A DNA stretch of 64,000 nucleotides, from assembly GCF_003003995.1 (NCBI RefSeq), contig NZ_PVWF01000007.1, forward strand, positions 1-64,000, given 5' to 3'. A program made the position numbers and the translations under genes. Shown in pieces: positions 26,953 to 36,500 of the stretch (positions within the stretch are counted from its first letter, which is position 1; each line of letters begins with the position of its first letter). The notes below the pieces were generated by a model. That model was given only the letters and a program-made list of their open reading frames with translations, was not told the DNA's origin and did no database searches. Origin of the DNA: Pleurocapsa sp. CCALA 161 (GTDB lineage Bacteria > Cyanobacteriota > Cyanobacteriia > Cyanobacteriales > Xenococcaceae).

Positions 26953-27483
26953 CTAAAAATCACTTTTCTCGATATGACTCCGTACATCATTAAGATCTAT
27001 ATAACGATCTGTAGCGTTACGTAATTCTCTGGCAATCATACCTTCAGTAGAGACTACGGTAATGTGAGTATTTTTAGATCGCAATAGTTCGATCGCCCGT
27101 TCAAAATCCCCATCCCCACTAAACAGGATCACGCGGTCATACTGTTCGACAGTGTTAAACATATCTACTACAATTTCTATATCTAAATTAGCTTTCTGAG
27201 AATAGCGACCAGAAGCATCATCATAATATTCTTTGAGAATTTTGGTTCTGACGGTATAGCCCAAGCTAATTAGAGCATCTCGAAAACCTCTTTGATCTTG
27301 AGCATCTTTTAGTCCTGTATACCAAAAGGCATTGATCATTACCACAGTGGGATCTTTAGTAAAATATTCTAATACTCTTCTGGGATCAAAAAACCAACCA
27401 TTTTTTTGTTGAGCATAGAACATATTATTGCCGTCTACAAATATCGACAGACGATCTCTTACGAAATTACTATGAGACTCCAT
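26953..27483 (-). CDS. NYN-domain protein of the LabA/DUF88 family
   Basis: A 176-residue NYN (PIN-like) domain protein. Metal-binding acidic residues are seen in IFVDGNNMFYAQ, KANLDIEIVVDMF and ILFSGDGDFERAI, the typical Asp cluster of the LabA/DUF88 family; NATDRYIDLNDVR ends the domain. In Synechococcus elongatus, LabA is needed for negative feedback by KaiC on circadian gene expression, so a homologue 23 kb from kaiABC is notable, though several LabA-like paralogues exist per genome and I cannot say which one this is. The nuclease or RNA-binding role is known only for other NYN proteins. ATG at 27483. Confidence 0.85.
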   Translation of the reverse strand: MESHSNFVRDRLSIFVDGNNMFYAQQKNGWFFDPRRVLEYFTKDPTVVMINAFWYTGLKDAQDQRGFRDALISLGYTVRTKILKEYYDDASGRYSQKANLDIEIVVDMFNTVEQYDRVILFSGDGDFERAIELLRSKNTHITVVSTEGMIARELRNATDRYIDLNDVRSHIEKSDF

Positions 27484-28099
27484 ATAATTTTTCCTATAAA
27501 GACTTAAATATATTTAATTGCTAAAGTTGACAGCGCGATCTACTGCAATAACAGGGATTACGCCATAACAAATTAATGAATAAACCCGCAGTTACGGCTA
27601 CGACCAAATATTATTTAATAGAGTTCGGACGATAAACAACAATTTATAGAGGGGGTCAGCCCAAATAAAATTTAGTTTAGGTATATTTCACATCTATTCC
27701 AGTTTAGGACAAAAAAAACCTCAATAACAATTTAATTTGCTCCATTAAGATTTTTTTACAAATTCTACTGACTTTCAAATAAATAAAAAGTTAATTTGTG
27801 GTTAATTAATCGAGCTATATTGATCAGATCGGATTTAAAATAGGAGTTTGACCTTGTGCTAAAGAGCGATCGCTCTTTTTTTTAGCAATTAGAGAAATAT
27901 AGTTTTTTGATTATGTTAATGATAGTTATTTTCCCCCAAAAGATTACCTTTTTTATTGATGGTAGGTTTTACTGCCTAAATCGAGCTTGAGTCTGACTAA
28001 AACAACAAGGACAGTTTTTAGCCAAACTAGAGTTTAGAGTCAAGACCATTACTTCAGCTAAACATTAATTTAATCAAGAAAATAAATCAAAGCTAACGT
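27484..28099. other. 616-bp intergenic region with an orphan strong hairpin
   Basis: The gap between the invertase stop and the LabA-like start is AT-rich and has no credible coding frame. It includes the LabA-like promoter side and, at 27857-27887, a hairpin with a T-run on the plus strand although no plus-strand gene precedes it. A small RNA ending at that hairpin is possible. Confidence 0.4.
27857..27887 (+). terminator. Intrinsic-terminator-like HIP1 hairpin with T8 tract
   Basis: AAAGAGCG ATCGCTCTTT forms a perfect palindrome centred on a HIP1 core, extended by TGCT/AGCA, and is followed within the right arm by eight T residues on the plus strand. It has the form of an intrinsic terminator for plus-strand transcription. 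Confidence 0.6.
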
Positions 28100-29497
28100 T
28101 TAAATATTACAGGCGATCGCTTCAGTATCTGCTTCAAAACAAACCCAGTCGAGACAGTGAGGATTTTCGCGCAGCAACTTGGCGAGTAACCAACCAGCAA
28201 CTGTCCAAGTTTGAAACTTACGTGACGATTTACCGATCAAACGACCGTTTTTTCCATCATAATATTCAGCCCAGTCATCCTGAGCTAGTCGTAATTCGGC
28301 GATCGCCATTGCCCGATCCCCTAGGTCTTCTCTGCCCATTTTTTGGCAGGCTGCCATCATCGTCCACAGCAATACGGGCCAGCTACCGCCATTATGATAA
28401 GACCAAGGAGTATTTTTAGGATCGCAACCTGTCACAATTCTCCATTCCAGCCCAGAGATGGCAGGGTAACAGAGCTTCATTGGCATCTGACCAATCAAAT
28501 CAGACCAGCGCTGTTCAATGAGCTTGAGAATATCTAAAGATTGTTCTTCGGTAGTTAACGAACCCATAATTGAGACTAAATTACCCAAGGAAAAAAACCG
28601 AAAGTCCATTTTTCCAGGACCTAAATTACCTGCTAGATAACCTCCTCGATCGGGCATCCATTCGGTTAACCAATAGGGGATCGATTCAGGATAAATATTA
28701 AACTTGTTGACTACTGATTCACCGAACTGTTCAGACTGATAGCGATGAATCTGATTCAGCTTTTTTAAATCTAACCAATAATAGTCTCGTAGGTGGTATA
28801 CCAAGCTTCCTAAGCGGTTATTAATCTTATCAATTAACACTTCTCCCTCAGTGTTTCTCACCAGCATTTCGCGAGCAGCCCGCAGCGCAATGTAAAATAG
28901 TGACTGAATTTCTAGAGGGTGTCCGCTTAATCCCATCGGGCGGTCAATCATGCAAGCACCATCGGGTACAAGTAGGGTTGGTGTCATCTCAAACTGTGGG
29001 CCAAGACAGATTTCTAAAATAAACGCTAAAGCCTCCTGAAAATTGTCGCTATGAGCTAGCTCCCGATCCCCTGTTGCCTTAGTATAGACACGGAGCAAAA
29101 TAATCCACCATAAACAAGAATCAATGGGAGTAACGCGACCGATCGCTTTATCTCCAAAATCTGCATGAAGATATTGTCCATTTTCAGAAGACTCTACTTT
29201 AAAACTAGCGGGCATTAAACCTGTAGGTGGCTCATAACAATCAACTCGTCTTTTTTTCTTCTGCAACCCGACGGTTTCGAGGAGAAAGTTATCAACAATA
29301 TCTGTTTTGCCCTGAATGAGAAATACCAAAGCAGCAGGAATAAAATCACGAATAAAGCACTGATCGTAATTTAAGGCTTCTCTTTCTGAATCTGCTGCTG
29401 CTACTGTTCCTACAGGCTTTTGCTGATAGTAAATGATTGATTTTTCTAAAAGTCGATTTGCTTGTTGTTCAATGGTTTCACTGGCGATCGCTATCAT
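28100..29497 (-). CDS. Neutral/alkaline invertase (GH100)
   Basis: A 465-residue cytosolic enzyme of GH100, which hydrolyses sucrose to glucose and fructose and is shared by cyanobacteria and plants. The (alpha/alpha)6-barrel motifs are visible: AADSEREALNYDQCFIRDFI (catalytic Asp region), VTPIDSCLWWIILLR, GRTMIDRPMGLSGHPLEIQ-type segment read as DGACMIDRPMGLSGHPLEIQ, and PKNTPWSYHNGGSWPVLLW (second acidic site region). Length is normal. ATG at 29497. It is monocistronic and divergent from putA across a 165-bp gap. It probably serves osmolyte turnover when cells leave salt or drought stress. Confidence 0.93.
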   Translation of the reverse strand: MIAIASETIEQQANRLLEKSIIYYQQKPVGTVAAADSEREALNYDQCFIRDFIPAALVFLIQGKTDIVDNFLLETVGLQKKKRRVDCYEPPTGLMPASFKVESSENGQYLHADFGDKAIGRVTPIDSCLWWIILLRVYTKATGDRELAHSDNFQEALAFILEICLGPQFEMTPTLLVPDGACMIDRPMGLSGHPLEIQSLFYIALRAAREMLVRNTEGEVLIDKINNRLGSLVYHLRDYYWLDLKKLNQIHRYQSEQFGESVVNKFNIYPESIPYWLTEWMPDRGGYLAGNLGPGKMDFRFFSLGNLVSIMGSLTTEEQSLDILKLIEQRWSDLIGQMPMKLCYPAISGLEWRIVTGCDPKNTPWSYHNGGSWPVLLWTMMAACQKMGREDLGDRAMAIAELRLAQDDWAEYYDGKNGRLIGKSSRKFQTWTVAGWLLAKLLRENPHCLDWVCFEADTEAIACNI

Positions 29498-29662
29498 AAA
29501 AAAATATTGATAATTTATATTGATATATTGGCTAAGTTAGGACAAAAGTATTTAAGACTATACATGTTTATGTTTTATGTGAGCCTTGTTTTTCTTGAAC
29601 AGCAAGTCATAAAATATAACCATCTTACTGCTAAATCTTAATTCTAGGAGCTTGTCGATACT

Positions 29663-32600
29663 GTGGTTGTTCAAGGGAAAATAAATTTAAGTGCCGATCG
29701 TCGCTATGAATCTCAAACTCAAGTAATTGCTCAAGAATTAATCAAAAGCACCAGAGCCAAGAATAATATCTTTAATCGCGTGCGGGATCAAATGCGCTGG
29801 GACGATAAAGTTCTGGAGTGGACAATGGCAAACCCTGGTTTAAGGGTGCAGATGTTTCGCTTTATTGATGCTATTCCCTCCCTTCAGAGTAAGGCTGAGA
29901 TTGCCAATCATTTTCAGCAATATATGAGCGCGGAGGAGGTAGAGTTACCAGGTGCTTTAAAAGGTATGATTAACTTTAGCGATCCTAATTCTTTTCCCGC
30001 CCAAACCGCAGCAGCAACGATCACTAAGGCAGTAGAGACTCTAGCCTATAAATATATTGCGGGAGAAAATATTACCGAGGTGATTAAGACTATAGATCGC
30101 CTGCGTAAATCGGGTATGACTTACACGATTGACCTGTTAGGGGAAGCGGTAATTACCGAAGCGGAAGCGACAGACTATCTTCAGCGTTATTTAGATTTAA
30201 TTGAGCAGCTAACTCAGAAAGCACAAAGTTGGCGACGGCAAGAAGGGATCGATCTGGCAGATGGCGAAGAGATTTCTCAGGTACAGGTATCGGTTAAGCT
30301 GACGGCTTTTTATTCTCAATTTGACCCGCTTAATCCTATCGGCAGTAAAACAAAGGTCTGCGATCGCCTGAGAATTTTGTTACGCAAAGCAGCGGAACTT
30401 GGCGCAGCAATTCATTTTGACATGGAGCAGTATCGTTACAAAGATCTTACTCTCCAGATTCTCAAAGAGCTATTGATGGAAGATGAATTCCGCACTCGTA
30501 CTGATTTGGGGATCACTCTTCAGGCTTATTTGCGAGATTCTTACGCAGATTTAGAGGGCATTATTCAATGGGCAAAAGAACGTGGTCATCCTCTGACGGT
30601 GAGATTGGTAAAAGGAGCATACTGGGATCAAGAAACCATCAAATCTCTGCAAAATCATTGGGAGCAGCCTGTATATAACCAAAAAGAGGCAACAGACCTC
30701 AATTATGAACGTATGACCCAACTGCTATTGGAGAATCACGAATATCTTTATGCAGCTATTGGTAGCCATAACGTGCGCTCTCAGGCTTTGGCTTGTGCGA
30801 TCGCCGAAACTCTCAAAATTCCTCCTCGTCGCTTTGAAATGCAGGTGCTTTACGGGATGGGAGATAAACTGGCTCAGGCATTAGTGAAACGGGGTCATCG
30901 GGTGCGAGTCTATTCTCCCTATGGTAATTTATTGCCAGGGATGGCTTACTTAATCCGTCGCTTACTAGAAAATACGGCAAATAGCTCCTTTATTCGGCAA
31001 AATGACGAGGAAAAACCCATCGAAGAACTAATTGCACCTCCTGTTGTTGATGAAAGTAGGGGCGTTTCCCTAAAGGACTCGCTTCGCATCGAGCGAAATG
31101 CCCCTACGGAGAATACCCAATTTATTTATGCCCCTGATACCGATTACGCTGATACGAACCTAAGACTTAAGGCAGAACAGGCATTAGCCCAGGTTAAACA
31201 AGAATTAGGCAAAACCTACCAGCCTTTAATAAATGGTGAATATATTGAAGCAGATAATTATCTCGACTCCGTGAATCCTTGCAGAGCGAGTGAGTTGGTG
31301 GGTAAAGTGGGGCAAATCTCGGTAGAACAAGCTCAACAGGCAATGGAGGCAGCCAAAGCAGCATTTAAGTCTTGGAAAAATACTCCTGCTAGCGTAAGGG
31401 CTAATATCCTGCGTAAAGCTGCCGATCTAATGGAGCAGCGCCGACACGAATTAAATGCCTGGATCTGTTTAGAAGTAGGTAAAATTATTCCTCAGGCTGA
31501 CGGTGAGGTGTCAGAAGCAATTGATTTTTGTCGCTATTACGCAGCGGAAATGGAAAGACTGGATGCGGGCAAAAACTATGACATTGCAGGGGAAAACAAC
31601 CGCTACTTCTATCAGCCTAAAGGTATTGCTGTGGTCATTTCTCCCTGGAACTTTCCGTTTGCGATCGCCACTGGAATGACTGTTGCTGCATTAGTTACAG
31701 GTAACTGCACTCTGTTAAAACCTGCTGCCACTTCGGCGATCATTGCTGCCAAACTCACAGAAATTTTAGTTGAGGCGGGCATTCCTGCGGGGGTATTCCA
31801 ATATGTTCCAGGCAAAGGTTCGCAAGTTGGTACATATTTAGTACAACATAAAGACACCCACGTCATTGCTTTTACAGGTTCGAGGGAAGTTGGCTGTCAA
31901 ATATATGCAGAAGCTGCCAAACGAGCGCCAGGACAAAAGCACCTCAAACGCGTCATTGCCGAAATGGGCGGTAAAAATGCCATTATCGTCGATGAAAGTG
32001 CAGATCTTGACCAAGCTGTTGCTGGAGTGGTACAGTCCGCCTTTGGCTACAGTGGTCAAAAATGTTCTGCCTGTTCGCGGGTGATTGTAGCAGCATCTGT
32101 CCATGATGCCTTCTTGGCTAGATTAGTTGAAGCAACTAAATCTTTAAACGTTGGTGCAGCCGACGATCCCAATGTTCAAGTCGGTTCTGTAATTGATGCA
32201 ACCGCACGGGATCGCATTCTAGAATACATTGCTCAAGGGAAACAGCAAAGCGAACTAACTTTAACTATGGCTACTCCTGACGGTGGGTATTATATTTCCC
32301 CCACTATCTTTAGTGGAGTCGATCCAGATCATACTATTGCCCAAGAGGAAATTTTTGGTCCAGTTTTGGCAGTTATGAAGGCAGACAACTTTAACCACGC
32401 TTTAGAAATGGCAAACGGTACAGACTATGCCCTGACTGGCGGTTTATATTCCCGTACACCTGGTCACATTGAACAGGCATCTCGCGAATTTGAAGTTGGT
32501 AATCTTTATATCAACCGTAACATTACAGGAGCGATCGTTGCTCGGCAGCCGTTTGGGGGGTTTAAGCTTTCAGGGGTTGGTTCAAAAGCAGGAGGGCCCG

Positions 32601-32686
32601 ATTATCTCTTGCAGTTCCTAGATCCCCGTGTCGTCACGGAAAATATTCAGCGTCAAGGCTTTGCGCCAATTGAAGGAATGGAGTAA
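29663..32686 (+). CDS. putA: Bifunctional proline dehydrogenase / 1-pyrroline-5-carboxylate dehydrogenase
   Basis: A 1007-residue PutA that oxidises proline to glutamate with FAD then NAD. The PRODH barrel is at about 80-450 (VSVKLTAFYSQFDP; LVKGAYWDQE; YSPYGNLLPGMAYLIRRL) and the aldehyde dehydrogenase domain at about 530-995, with PWNFPFAIATGM, AEMGGKNAIIV (Glu) and GQKCSACSRVIV (catalytic Cys). There is no ribbon-helix-helix DNA-binding domain, so it is a non-regulatory PutA. GTG at 29663 follows AGGAG. A 52-bp palindromic repeat lies in frame at 31056-31107 in the interdomain linker and adds about 17 residues (GVSLKDSLRIERNAP). Confidence 0.96.
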   Translation: MVVQGKINLSADRRYESQTQVIAQELIKSTRAKNNIFNRVRDQMRWDDKVLEWTMANPGLRVQMFRFIDAIPSLQSKAEIANHFQQYMSAEEVELPGALKGMINFSDPNSFPAQTAAATITKAVETLAYKYIAGENITEVIKTIDRLRKSGMTYTIDLLGEAVITEAEATDYLQRYLDLIEQLTQKAQSWRRQEGIDLADGEEISQVQVSVKLTAFYSQFDPLNPIGSKTKVCDRLRILLRKAAELGAAIHFDMEQYRYKDLTLQILKELLMEDEFRTRTDLGITLQAYLRDSYADLEGIIQWAKERGHPLTVRLVKGAYWDQETIKSLQNHWEQPVYNQKEATDLNYERMTQLLLENHEYLYAAIGSHNVRSQALACAIAETLKIPPRRFEMQVLYGMGDKLAQALVKRGHRVRVYSPYGNLLPGMAYLIRRLLENTANSSFIRQNDEEKPIEELIAPPVVDESRGVSLKDSLRIERNAPTENTQFIYAPDTDYADTNLRLKAEQALAQVKQELGKTYQPLINGEYIEADNYLDSVNPCRASELVGKVGQISVEQAQQAMEAAKAAFKSWKNTPASVRANILRKAADLMEQRRHELNAWICLEVGKIIPQADGEVSEAIDFCRYYAAEMERLDAGKNYDIAGENNRYFYQPKGIAVVISPWNFPFAIATGMTVAALVTGNCTLLKPAATSAIIAAKLTEILVEAGIPAGVFQYVPGKGSQVGTYLVQHKDTHVIAFTGSREVGCQIYAEAAKRAPGQKHLKRVIAEMGGKNAIIVDESADLDQAVAGVVQSAFGYSGQKCSACSRVIVAASVHDAFLARLVEATKSLNVGAADDPNVQVGSVIDATARDRILEYIAQGKQQSELTLTMATPDGGYYISPTIFSGVDPDHTIAQEEIFGPVLAVMKADNFNHALEMANGTDYALTGGLYSRTPGHIEQASREFEVGNLYINRNITGAIVARQPFGGFKLSGVGSKAGGPDYLLQFLDPRVVTENIQRQGFAPIEGME
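31056..31107 (+). repeat. 52-bp palindromic element, in-frame in putA
   Basis: Terminal arms GTAGGGGC and GCCCCTAC enclose a core containing GTTTCCCTAAAGGACTCGCT. It is 47/52 identical, in the same frame and orientation, to an element in recJ (49904-49955). It encodes GVSLKDSLRIERNAP in the linker between the two PutA domains. Confidence 0.85.
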
Positions 32687-32801
32687 CCCAGGGGTAAATG
32701 GGGCGTATTGATTAATCTTGAAGAAATTATGCAAAAATTAAGCAGTATGGGGTATATCTATGTAATGTAGTTAATCCAACCAATGCTCTATAAAAACGGC
32801 T

Positions 32802-33605
32802 GTGAAGTTAAAACTAATTATCTCTAACCTCTGGTGTTTCGCAGTCGTAATTTCTTTGCTATGGCTAACAGGATGTTCCACTACCGTTACGCAAAATGTT
32901 CATCTTAAATATGGTAATCCTAGTAATGCTAACGCTAGCGAAAATAATTATTTAATCGTTAAGCCTGAATATGCTTTGTCATATAACTGTGAGACAGGAA
33001 TTGCTAATTGGGTCAGTTGGCAGCTCGATCGCACTTGGCTTGGCAGTACCGAACGTTCCGATTATTTTGTGCCTAATGTTGAGCTACCAGCAGATTGTTA
33101 TGTCGTTAGACCTAGCGACTATATTGGCACTGGTTACGATCGCGGTCATCTTGTTCCTAGTGGCGATCGCACCCATAGCAGGCTAGAAAACGAAAGTACC
33201 TTTATTATGACTAATATAATTCCCCAGTCTCCCAGCAACAATCGGGAAGTTTGGCGTGAATTAGAGGAATATAGTCGAGAATTGGCTTTGCAAGGCAAAG
33301 AACTCTACTTAGTGGCAGGAGGAGAAGGCATTGCCAAGAAAATTGCTAATAGCCAGGTTGTTGTTCCTGAATATATCTGGAAAGTTATTTTAGTTTTAGA
33401 TGACCCAACTAGTGAGATCACCGCCGAGAATGCCAAAACTATAGCGGTTTGGATGCCTAATTCAGAAGAGGTTATTGATACAGATTGGCAAGACTATATT
33501 GTGTCTGTAGATCAAGTTGAAAAGAATACAGGATACGATTTTTTTGCAGCTTTGCCCAAAAGAGTAGAGCGTAAGATTGAAAAAAATATTGGTGTTGGTG
33601 GTTAA
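32802..33605 (+). CDS. Lipoprotein DNA/RNA non-specific endonuclease (NucA type)
   Basis: A 267-residue beta-beta-alpha-metal nuclease. The catalytic motif DRGHLVPSGDRT has the general-base His, and TNIIPQSPSNNREVW supplies the metal-binding Asn. A lipoprotein signal ends with LLWLTGC (Cys25), so the mature nuclease should be tethered in the envelope. This matches the NucA family known in Anabaena. GTG at 32802 is the start. It converges on the spkG-like kinase gene, with a 4-bp overlap of coding ends. A nutritional or defensive role against extracellular DNA is usual for the family. Confidence 0.92.
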   Translation: MKLKLIISNLWCFAVVISLLWLTGCSTTVTQNVHLKYGNPSNANASENNYLIVKPEYALSYNCETGIANWVSWQLDRTWLGSTERSDYFVPNVELPADCYVVRPSDYIGTGYDRGHLVPSGDRTHSRLENESTFIMTNIIPQSPSNNREVWRELEEYSRELALQGKELYLVAGGEGIAKKIANSQVVVPEYIWKVILVLDDPTSEITAENAKTIAVWMPNSEEVIDTDWQDYIVSVDQVEKNTGYDFFAALPKRVERKIEKNIGVGG

Positions 33606-35386
33606 ATGTAGCTATCAGCTATCAATAAATGTTTCGCCGAAAATCTTTGTAGCTGCGATCGCGATAAACTAGCTGAAGCCACTAATAACTCTGAGGTCGA
33701 AGCTGCGATCGCTGTAACTTCAAACTCGCTGGACAATGGTATTTTAAATCTGCCGATACATTCTCCATATTCGTCAAGTATAATCATTTTGCCTTGGCGA
33801 TCGCTGATTAGATATCCTTGAGGACAAGGTTGCATTACCATTGGCGCGATCTCCAGCGAGATTCGTTTAAGGTGAAATTTTTTTAAGGTAATCAAGATCA
33901 CCATATTAGGATTATCTACTTCAGTTGCCAATAAGCGATAGGGAAATAGCGGATGATAAATTATGGAGTCGAGTCGAATTTGAACATTAAAATTAGCAAG
34001 CAAGTTGCCACGACGATTAAAAAGCTGAAATGTGGTGTTTTGTGGCTGAGTTTGGTGTATGCCCAAACCATATCTAGAATCTAAAGCGATCGCACTTTGG
34101 CAAACTCGATCCCTTATCAGCGATCGCTGTAGCTGGCAATCAGGTAATTTGTAAATTTCTACCCGAAACTTGCCAGAATTTTCGCTATTATGAGCAACAC
34201 CCAGCCAAAATCCTTGAGGGTCGATAGTGGCAATTAACTGGTTACTTTCAGTGGGAAAGGGGTGTAAATTATTATCCTGGGATAAATAATAGAGCGAAGA
34301 TACAGTTGTAATCAGGCAGCCTGTAGAACTAAACTGTAAGCTTTGAATTGACTGATTTAAAGTTATTTCTCGATCTGCTACAATTTCCCTCGACAAATTA
34401 GGGTTTTGATGGCGCTGAATTACCAAGCGATCGCCACTGACTAAATAAACTTGCTCGGTCGCGCTTAGGCTTTGTCTACGCGAGGGTATCGCCAAATGAG
34501 AAATTGGAGCGTCTAGAATAGATTGATCAGCAGGAACTAAATCGGCAAAGTTAGATTTAACCCTAATAGGAGTTTGAGGATTGGGATCTACTTCTAAAAT
34601 TGCCTGCACTAACTCAAGGGATTCCAGCATTTCCGCAGCAGTTTGATAGCGACGGCTAGGCAGTTTTTCCAATGATTTAGAGATCGCCAAGCGCAACAGC
34701 AGAGGTATATCAGAGGAGATTTTCACTGCTTGACTTAGATGCGCTGCCAACAGTTCTTTGGGCATTCCCGAAAACGGACGATTCCCTGTTACCAGTTCAT
34801 ATAAAATTATTCCCACTCCATAAAGATCACAATTATAGGAATACTCTCCATAAAATTGTTCGGGAGCCATATAGGCAGGCGAGCCTGTATTACCTAAGAT
34901 ATTTTGTGAATCAACTTCTTGTTTGAGTTTAGCAATGCCAAAATCAGCAATGTGAGCCGTGTAAGAGCGATCGCTGGTTTTTAGCAAAATGTTTTCAGGC
35001 TTAAGATCGCGGTGAATAATGCCTTGTTCGTGAGCAAACTTCAAACCAGAGAGAATATCAATCACTAACTTCAAGCTTTGATTTAAAGTTAGGGGGATAG
35101 AATTATTTAAAAGAGTGCGTAAAGTTCCTCCTTCACAATAATCCATGACAATATAGCGTTGATTCTGTCCGTGTTCTAACGCTTTACAGGTAACCAGATT
35201 AAAATGGTCAAGAGTAACTAAAAAAGTTAATTCTCGTAAAAAACTGCTGGTAGATAACTGCTTAGTTTTTAACTCTTTTAAGGCGACCAAAGCACCACTA
35301 TTTAGTTCAACAGCAGCAAATACTTTCCCAAACTGTCCTTGACCAATTAAATCTAAAATTTTGTAGTTCGATTGATGTCTCAGCAA
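33602..35386 (-). CDS. spkG: Serine/threonine protein kinase with C-terminal beta-propeller-like region (SpkG-like)
   Basis: A 594-residue Hanks-type kinase. The kinase domain (about 9-265) has GQGQFGKVFAAVE, catalytic Lys in VALKELK, IIHRDLKPENILL, IADFGIAKL and GSPAYMAPEQF. Residues 300-594 have repeated beta-strand patterns like a WD/propeller domain. No transmembrane helix is seen. By order it corresponds to slr0152 (spkG) at the end of the Synechocystis slr0144-slr0152 operon. A palindromic repeat at 34457-34492 is in frame (AIPSRRQSLSA). TTG at 35386 is the only start before an upstream stop. A strong hairpin (35512-35539) separates it from the TPR gene and may lower read-through. Confidence 0.88.
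   Translation of the reverse strand: MLRHQSNYKILDLIGQGQFGKVFAAVELNSGALVALKELKTKQLSTSSFLRELTFLVTLDHFNLVTCKALEHGQNQRYIVMDYCEGGTLRTLLNNSIPLTLNQSLKLVIDILSGLKFAHEQGIIHRDLKPENILLKTSDRSYTAHIADFGIAKLKQEVDSQNILGNTGSPAYMAPEQFYGEYSYNCDLYGVGIILYELVTGNRPFSGMPKELLAAHLSQAVKISSDIPLLLRLAISKSLEKLPSRRYQTAAEMLESLELVQAILEVDPNPQTPIRVKSNFADLVPADQSILDAPISHLAIPSRRQSLSATEQVYLVSGDRLVIQRHQNPNLSREIVADREITLNQSIQSLQFSSTGCLITTVSSLYYLSQDNNLHPFPTESNQLIATIDPQGFWLGVAHNSENSGKFRVEIYKLPDCQLQRSLIRDRVCQSAIALDSRYGLGIHQTQPQNTTFQLFNRRGNLLANFNVQIRLDSIIYHPLFPYRLLATEVDNPNMVILITLKKFHLKRISLEIAPMVMQPCPQGYLISDRQGKMIILDEYGECIGRFKIPLSSEFEVTAIAASTSELLVASASLSRSQLQRFSAKHLLIADSYI
34457..34492. repeat. Palindromic repeat inside the spkG-like gene
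   Basis: The unit GGTCGCGCTTAGGCTTTG followed by CTACGCGAGGGTATCGCC is a familiar cyanobacterial dispersed repeat with GCGAT-type ends. It is translated in frame as AIPSRRQSLSATE, between the kinase and the propeller region. Confidence 0.55.
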
Positions 35387-35511
35387 ATTTATCTTGGGCT
35401 AATTTTCTTCAGTCATATCTCAGGCTAACTAACTAAAGTGATAAATCAATTGAAAGTTTTTGCTGAGTACCAAGCCTAACCTTAACTAAGTTTAATTACA
35501 GCCGTTTTCAG

Positions 35512-35539
35512 TTGAATAGACTCCATATAGTCTATTCAA
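35512..35539. terminator. Hairpin between the TPR gene and the spkG-like gene
   Basis: TTGAATAGACT (35512-35522), loop CCATAT, then AGTCTATTCAA (35529-35539) is a perfect 11-bp stem; the flanks extend the symmetry to CAGC/GCTG. In the minus-strand direction it follows the TPR stop codon and could act as an attenuator before spkG. Confidence 0.6.
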
Positions 35540-35557
35540 TTAAAAACTGCTGTGAAT

Positions 35558-36448
35558 CTAACCAAAAAGATTGCTGACCGCCACTGACTCAAATTGTTCT
35601 TTTTTCGTAGTAGCTTCACTAGTTTTACTAGTTTCACTGATACTAGCATCGGCAGACTGATTAAAGTGAATTTCCAGGCTAAGATCTCTGGTTTTACGGT
35701 ATTGTTCTAGGTCGCCTTTCCCAATATAGTATTGTGATGCTCGACGCAAATCAATAATTGCCTTTTGAGGATCGGTAATTTCCAAATAGAGTAAACCGCG
35801 TTGATGATAAGCATCTGCATGATCGTTACGTAATTCGATCGCTTTAGTAAAGTCTTCGATCGCTAGTTCGATACTGCCAGTAAGCTGATAGGAACAACCT
35901 CTTTGATAGTAGGCTTCAACTGCATTAGAGTCATTGTTGATAATTTGGGTAAATTTTTCAATCGCTTTTAGCTGTATAGCCAATTTACGGGTTTCAGTTT
36001 GTTCTTGCTCTAGCTGTTGAGTGAGCTGATCTAGTTTGGTCAGAGAAGTTTGTAGAGTCTGTAACTCTTGAGTTGTCATCTCTAAGTTGGTCTTTTGTTG
36101 TTGGTCTAATCGCGTTAGTCCTGTGGAGGCTGTATCACTAGCTTTTTTTAATTCAGTCAATTCAACGTCGTGATCCCAATGCTGTTTTTCTGATTGCTGT
36201 TTAAGCTGGCTAACTTTGGCTTGATTGTCTTGAATTAACAAAGTCATTGCTTCTCGCTCAGCAGCAATCATTCGCTTAAGTCGTTGATGGTTAACCACCG
36301 CCAGTCCAGCAGTTACAGAAAGAGGAATTGTTACCCACAGAAATTGCTTGAAGACAACACTAGTTATCGACCCGCCGATAGAACCAACAACAGCAGATGT
36401 TTCGGCAATATCTAACCAATGATTTTTATTAGGAGTAGATGATTTCAT
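35558..36448 (-). CDS. Membrane-anchored TPR protein, Slr0151-like
   Basis: A 296-residue protein with an N-terminal hydrophobic segment (about 18-50, SVVFKQFLWVTIPLSVTAGL), a long coiled coil (about 60-170, rich in Gln/Leu/Glu) and TPR repeats at about 175-245 (AVEAYYQRGCSYQLTGSIE, then ADAYHQRGLLYLEITDPQKA). In Synechocystis the gene at this place, slr0151, encodes a TPR protein reported to take part in photosystem II repair and thylakoid organisation. ATG at 36448. It is in the PAP-like operon, 53 bp after the phycobilisome-like gene. Confidence 0.82.
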   Translation of the reverse strand: MKSSTPNKNHWLDIAETSAVVGSIGGSITSVVFKQFLWVTIPLSVTAGLAVVNHQRLKRMIAAEREAMTLLIQDNQAKVSQLKQQSEKQHWDHDVELTELKKASDTASTGLTRLDQQQKTNLEMTTQELQTLQTSLTKLDQLTQQLEQEQTETRKLAIQLKAIEKFTQIINNDSNAVEAYYQRGCSYQLTGSIELAIEDFTKAIELRNDHADAYHQRGLLYLEITDPQKAIIDLRRASQYYIGKGDLEQYRKTRDLSLEIHFNQSADASISETSKTSEATTKKEQFESVAVSNLFG

Positions 36449-36500
36449 GTTGATTTAAATAAATAATGAGCTTGACGTTTAAAAATATAATTAAGACTAG

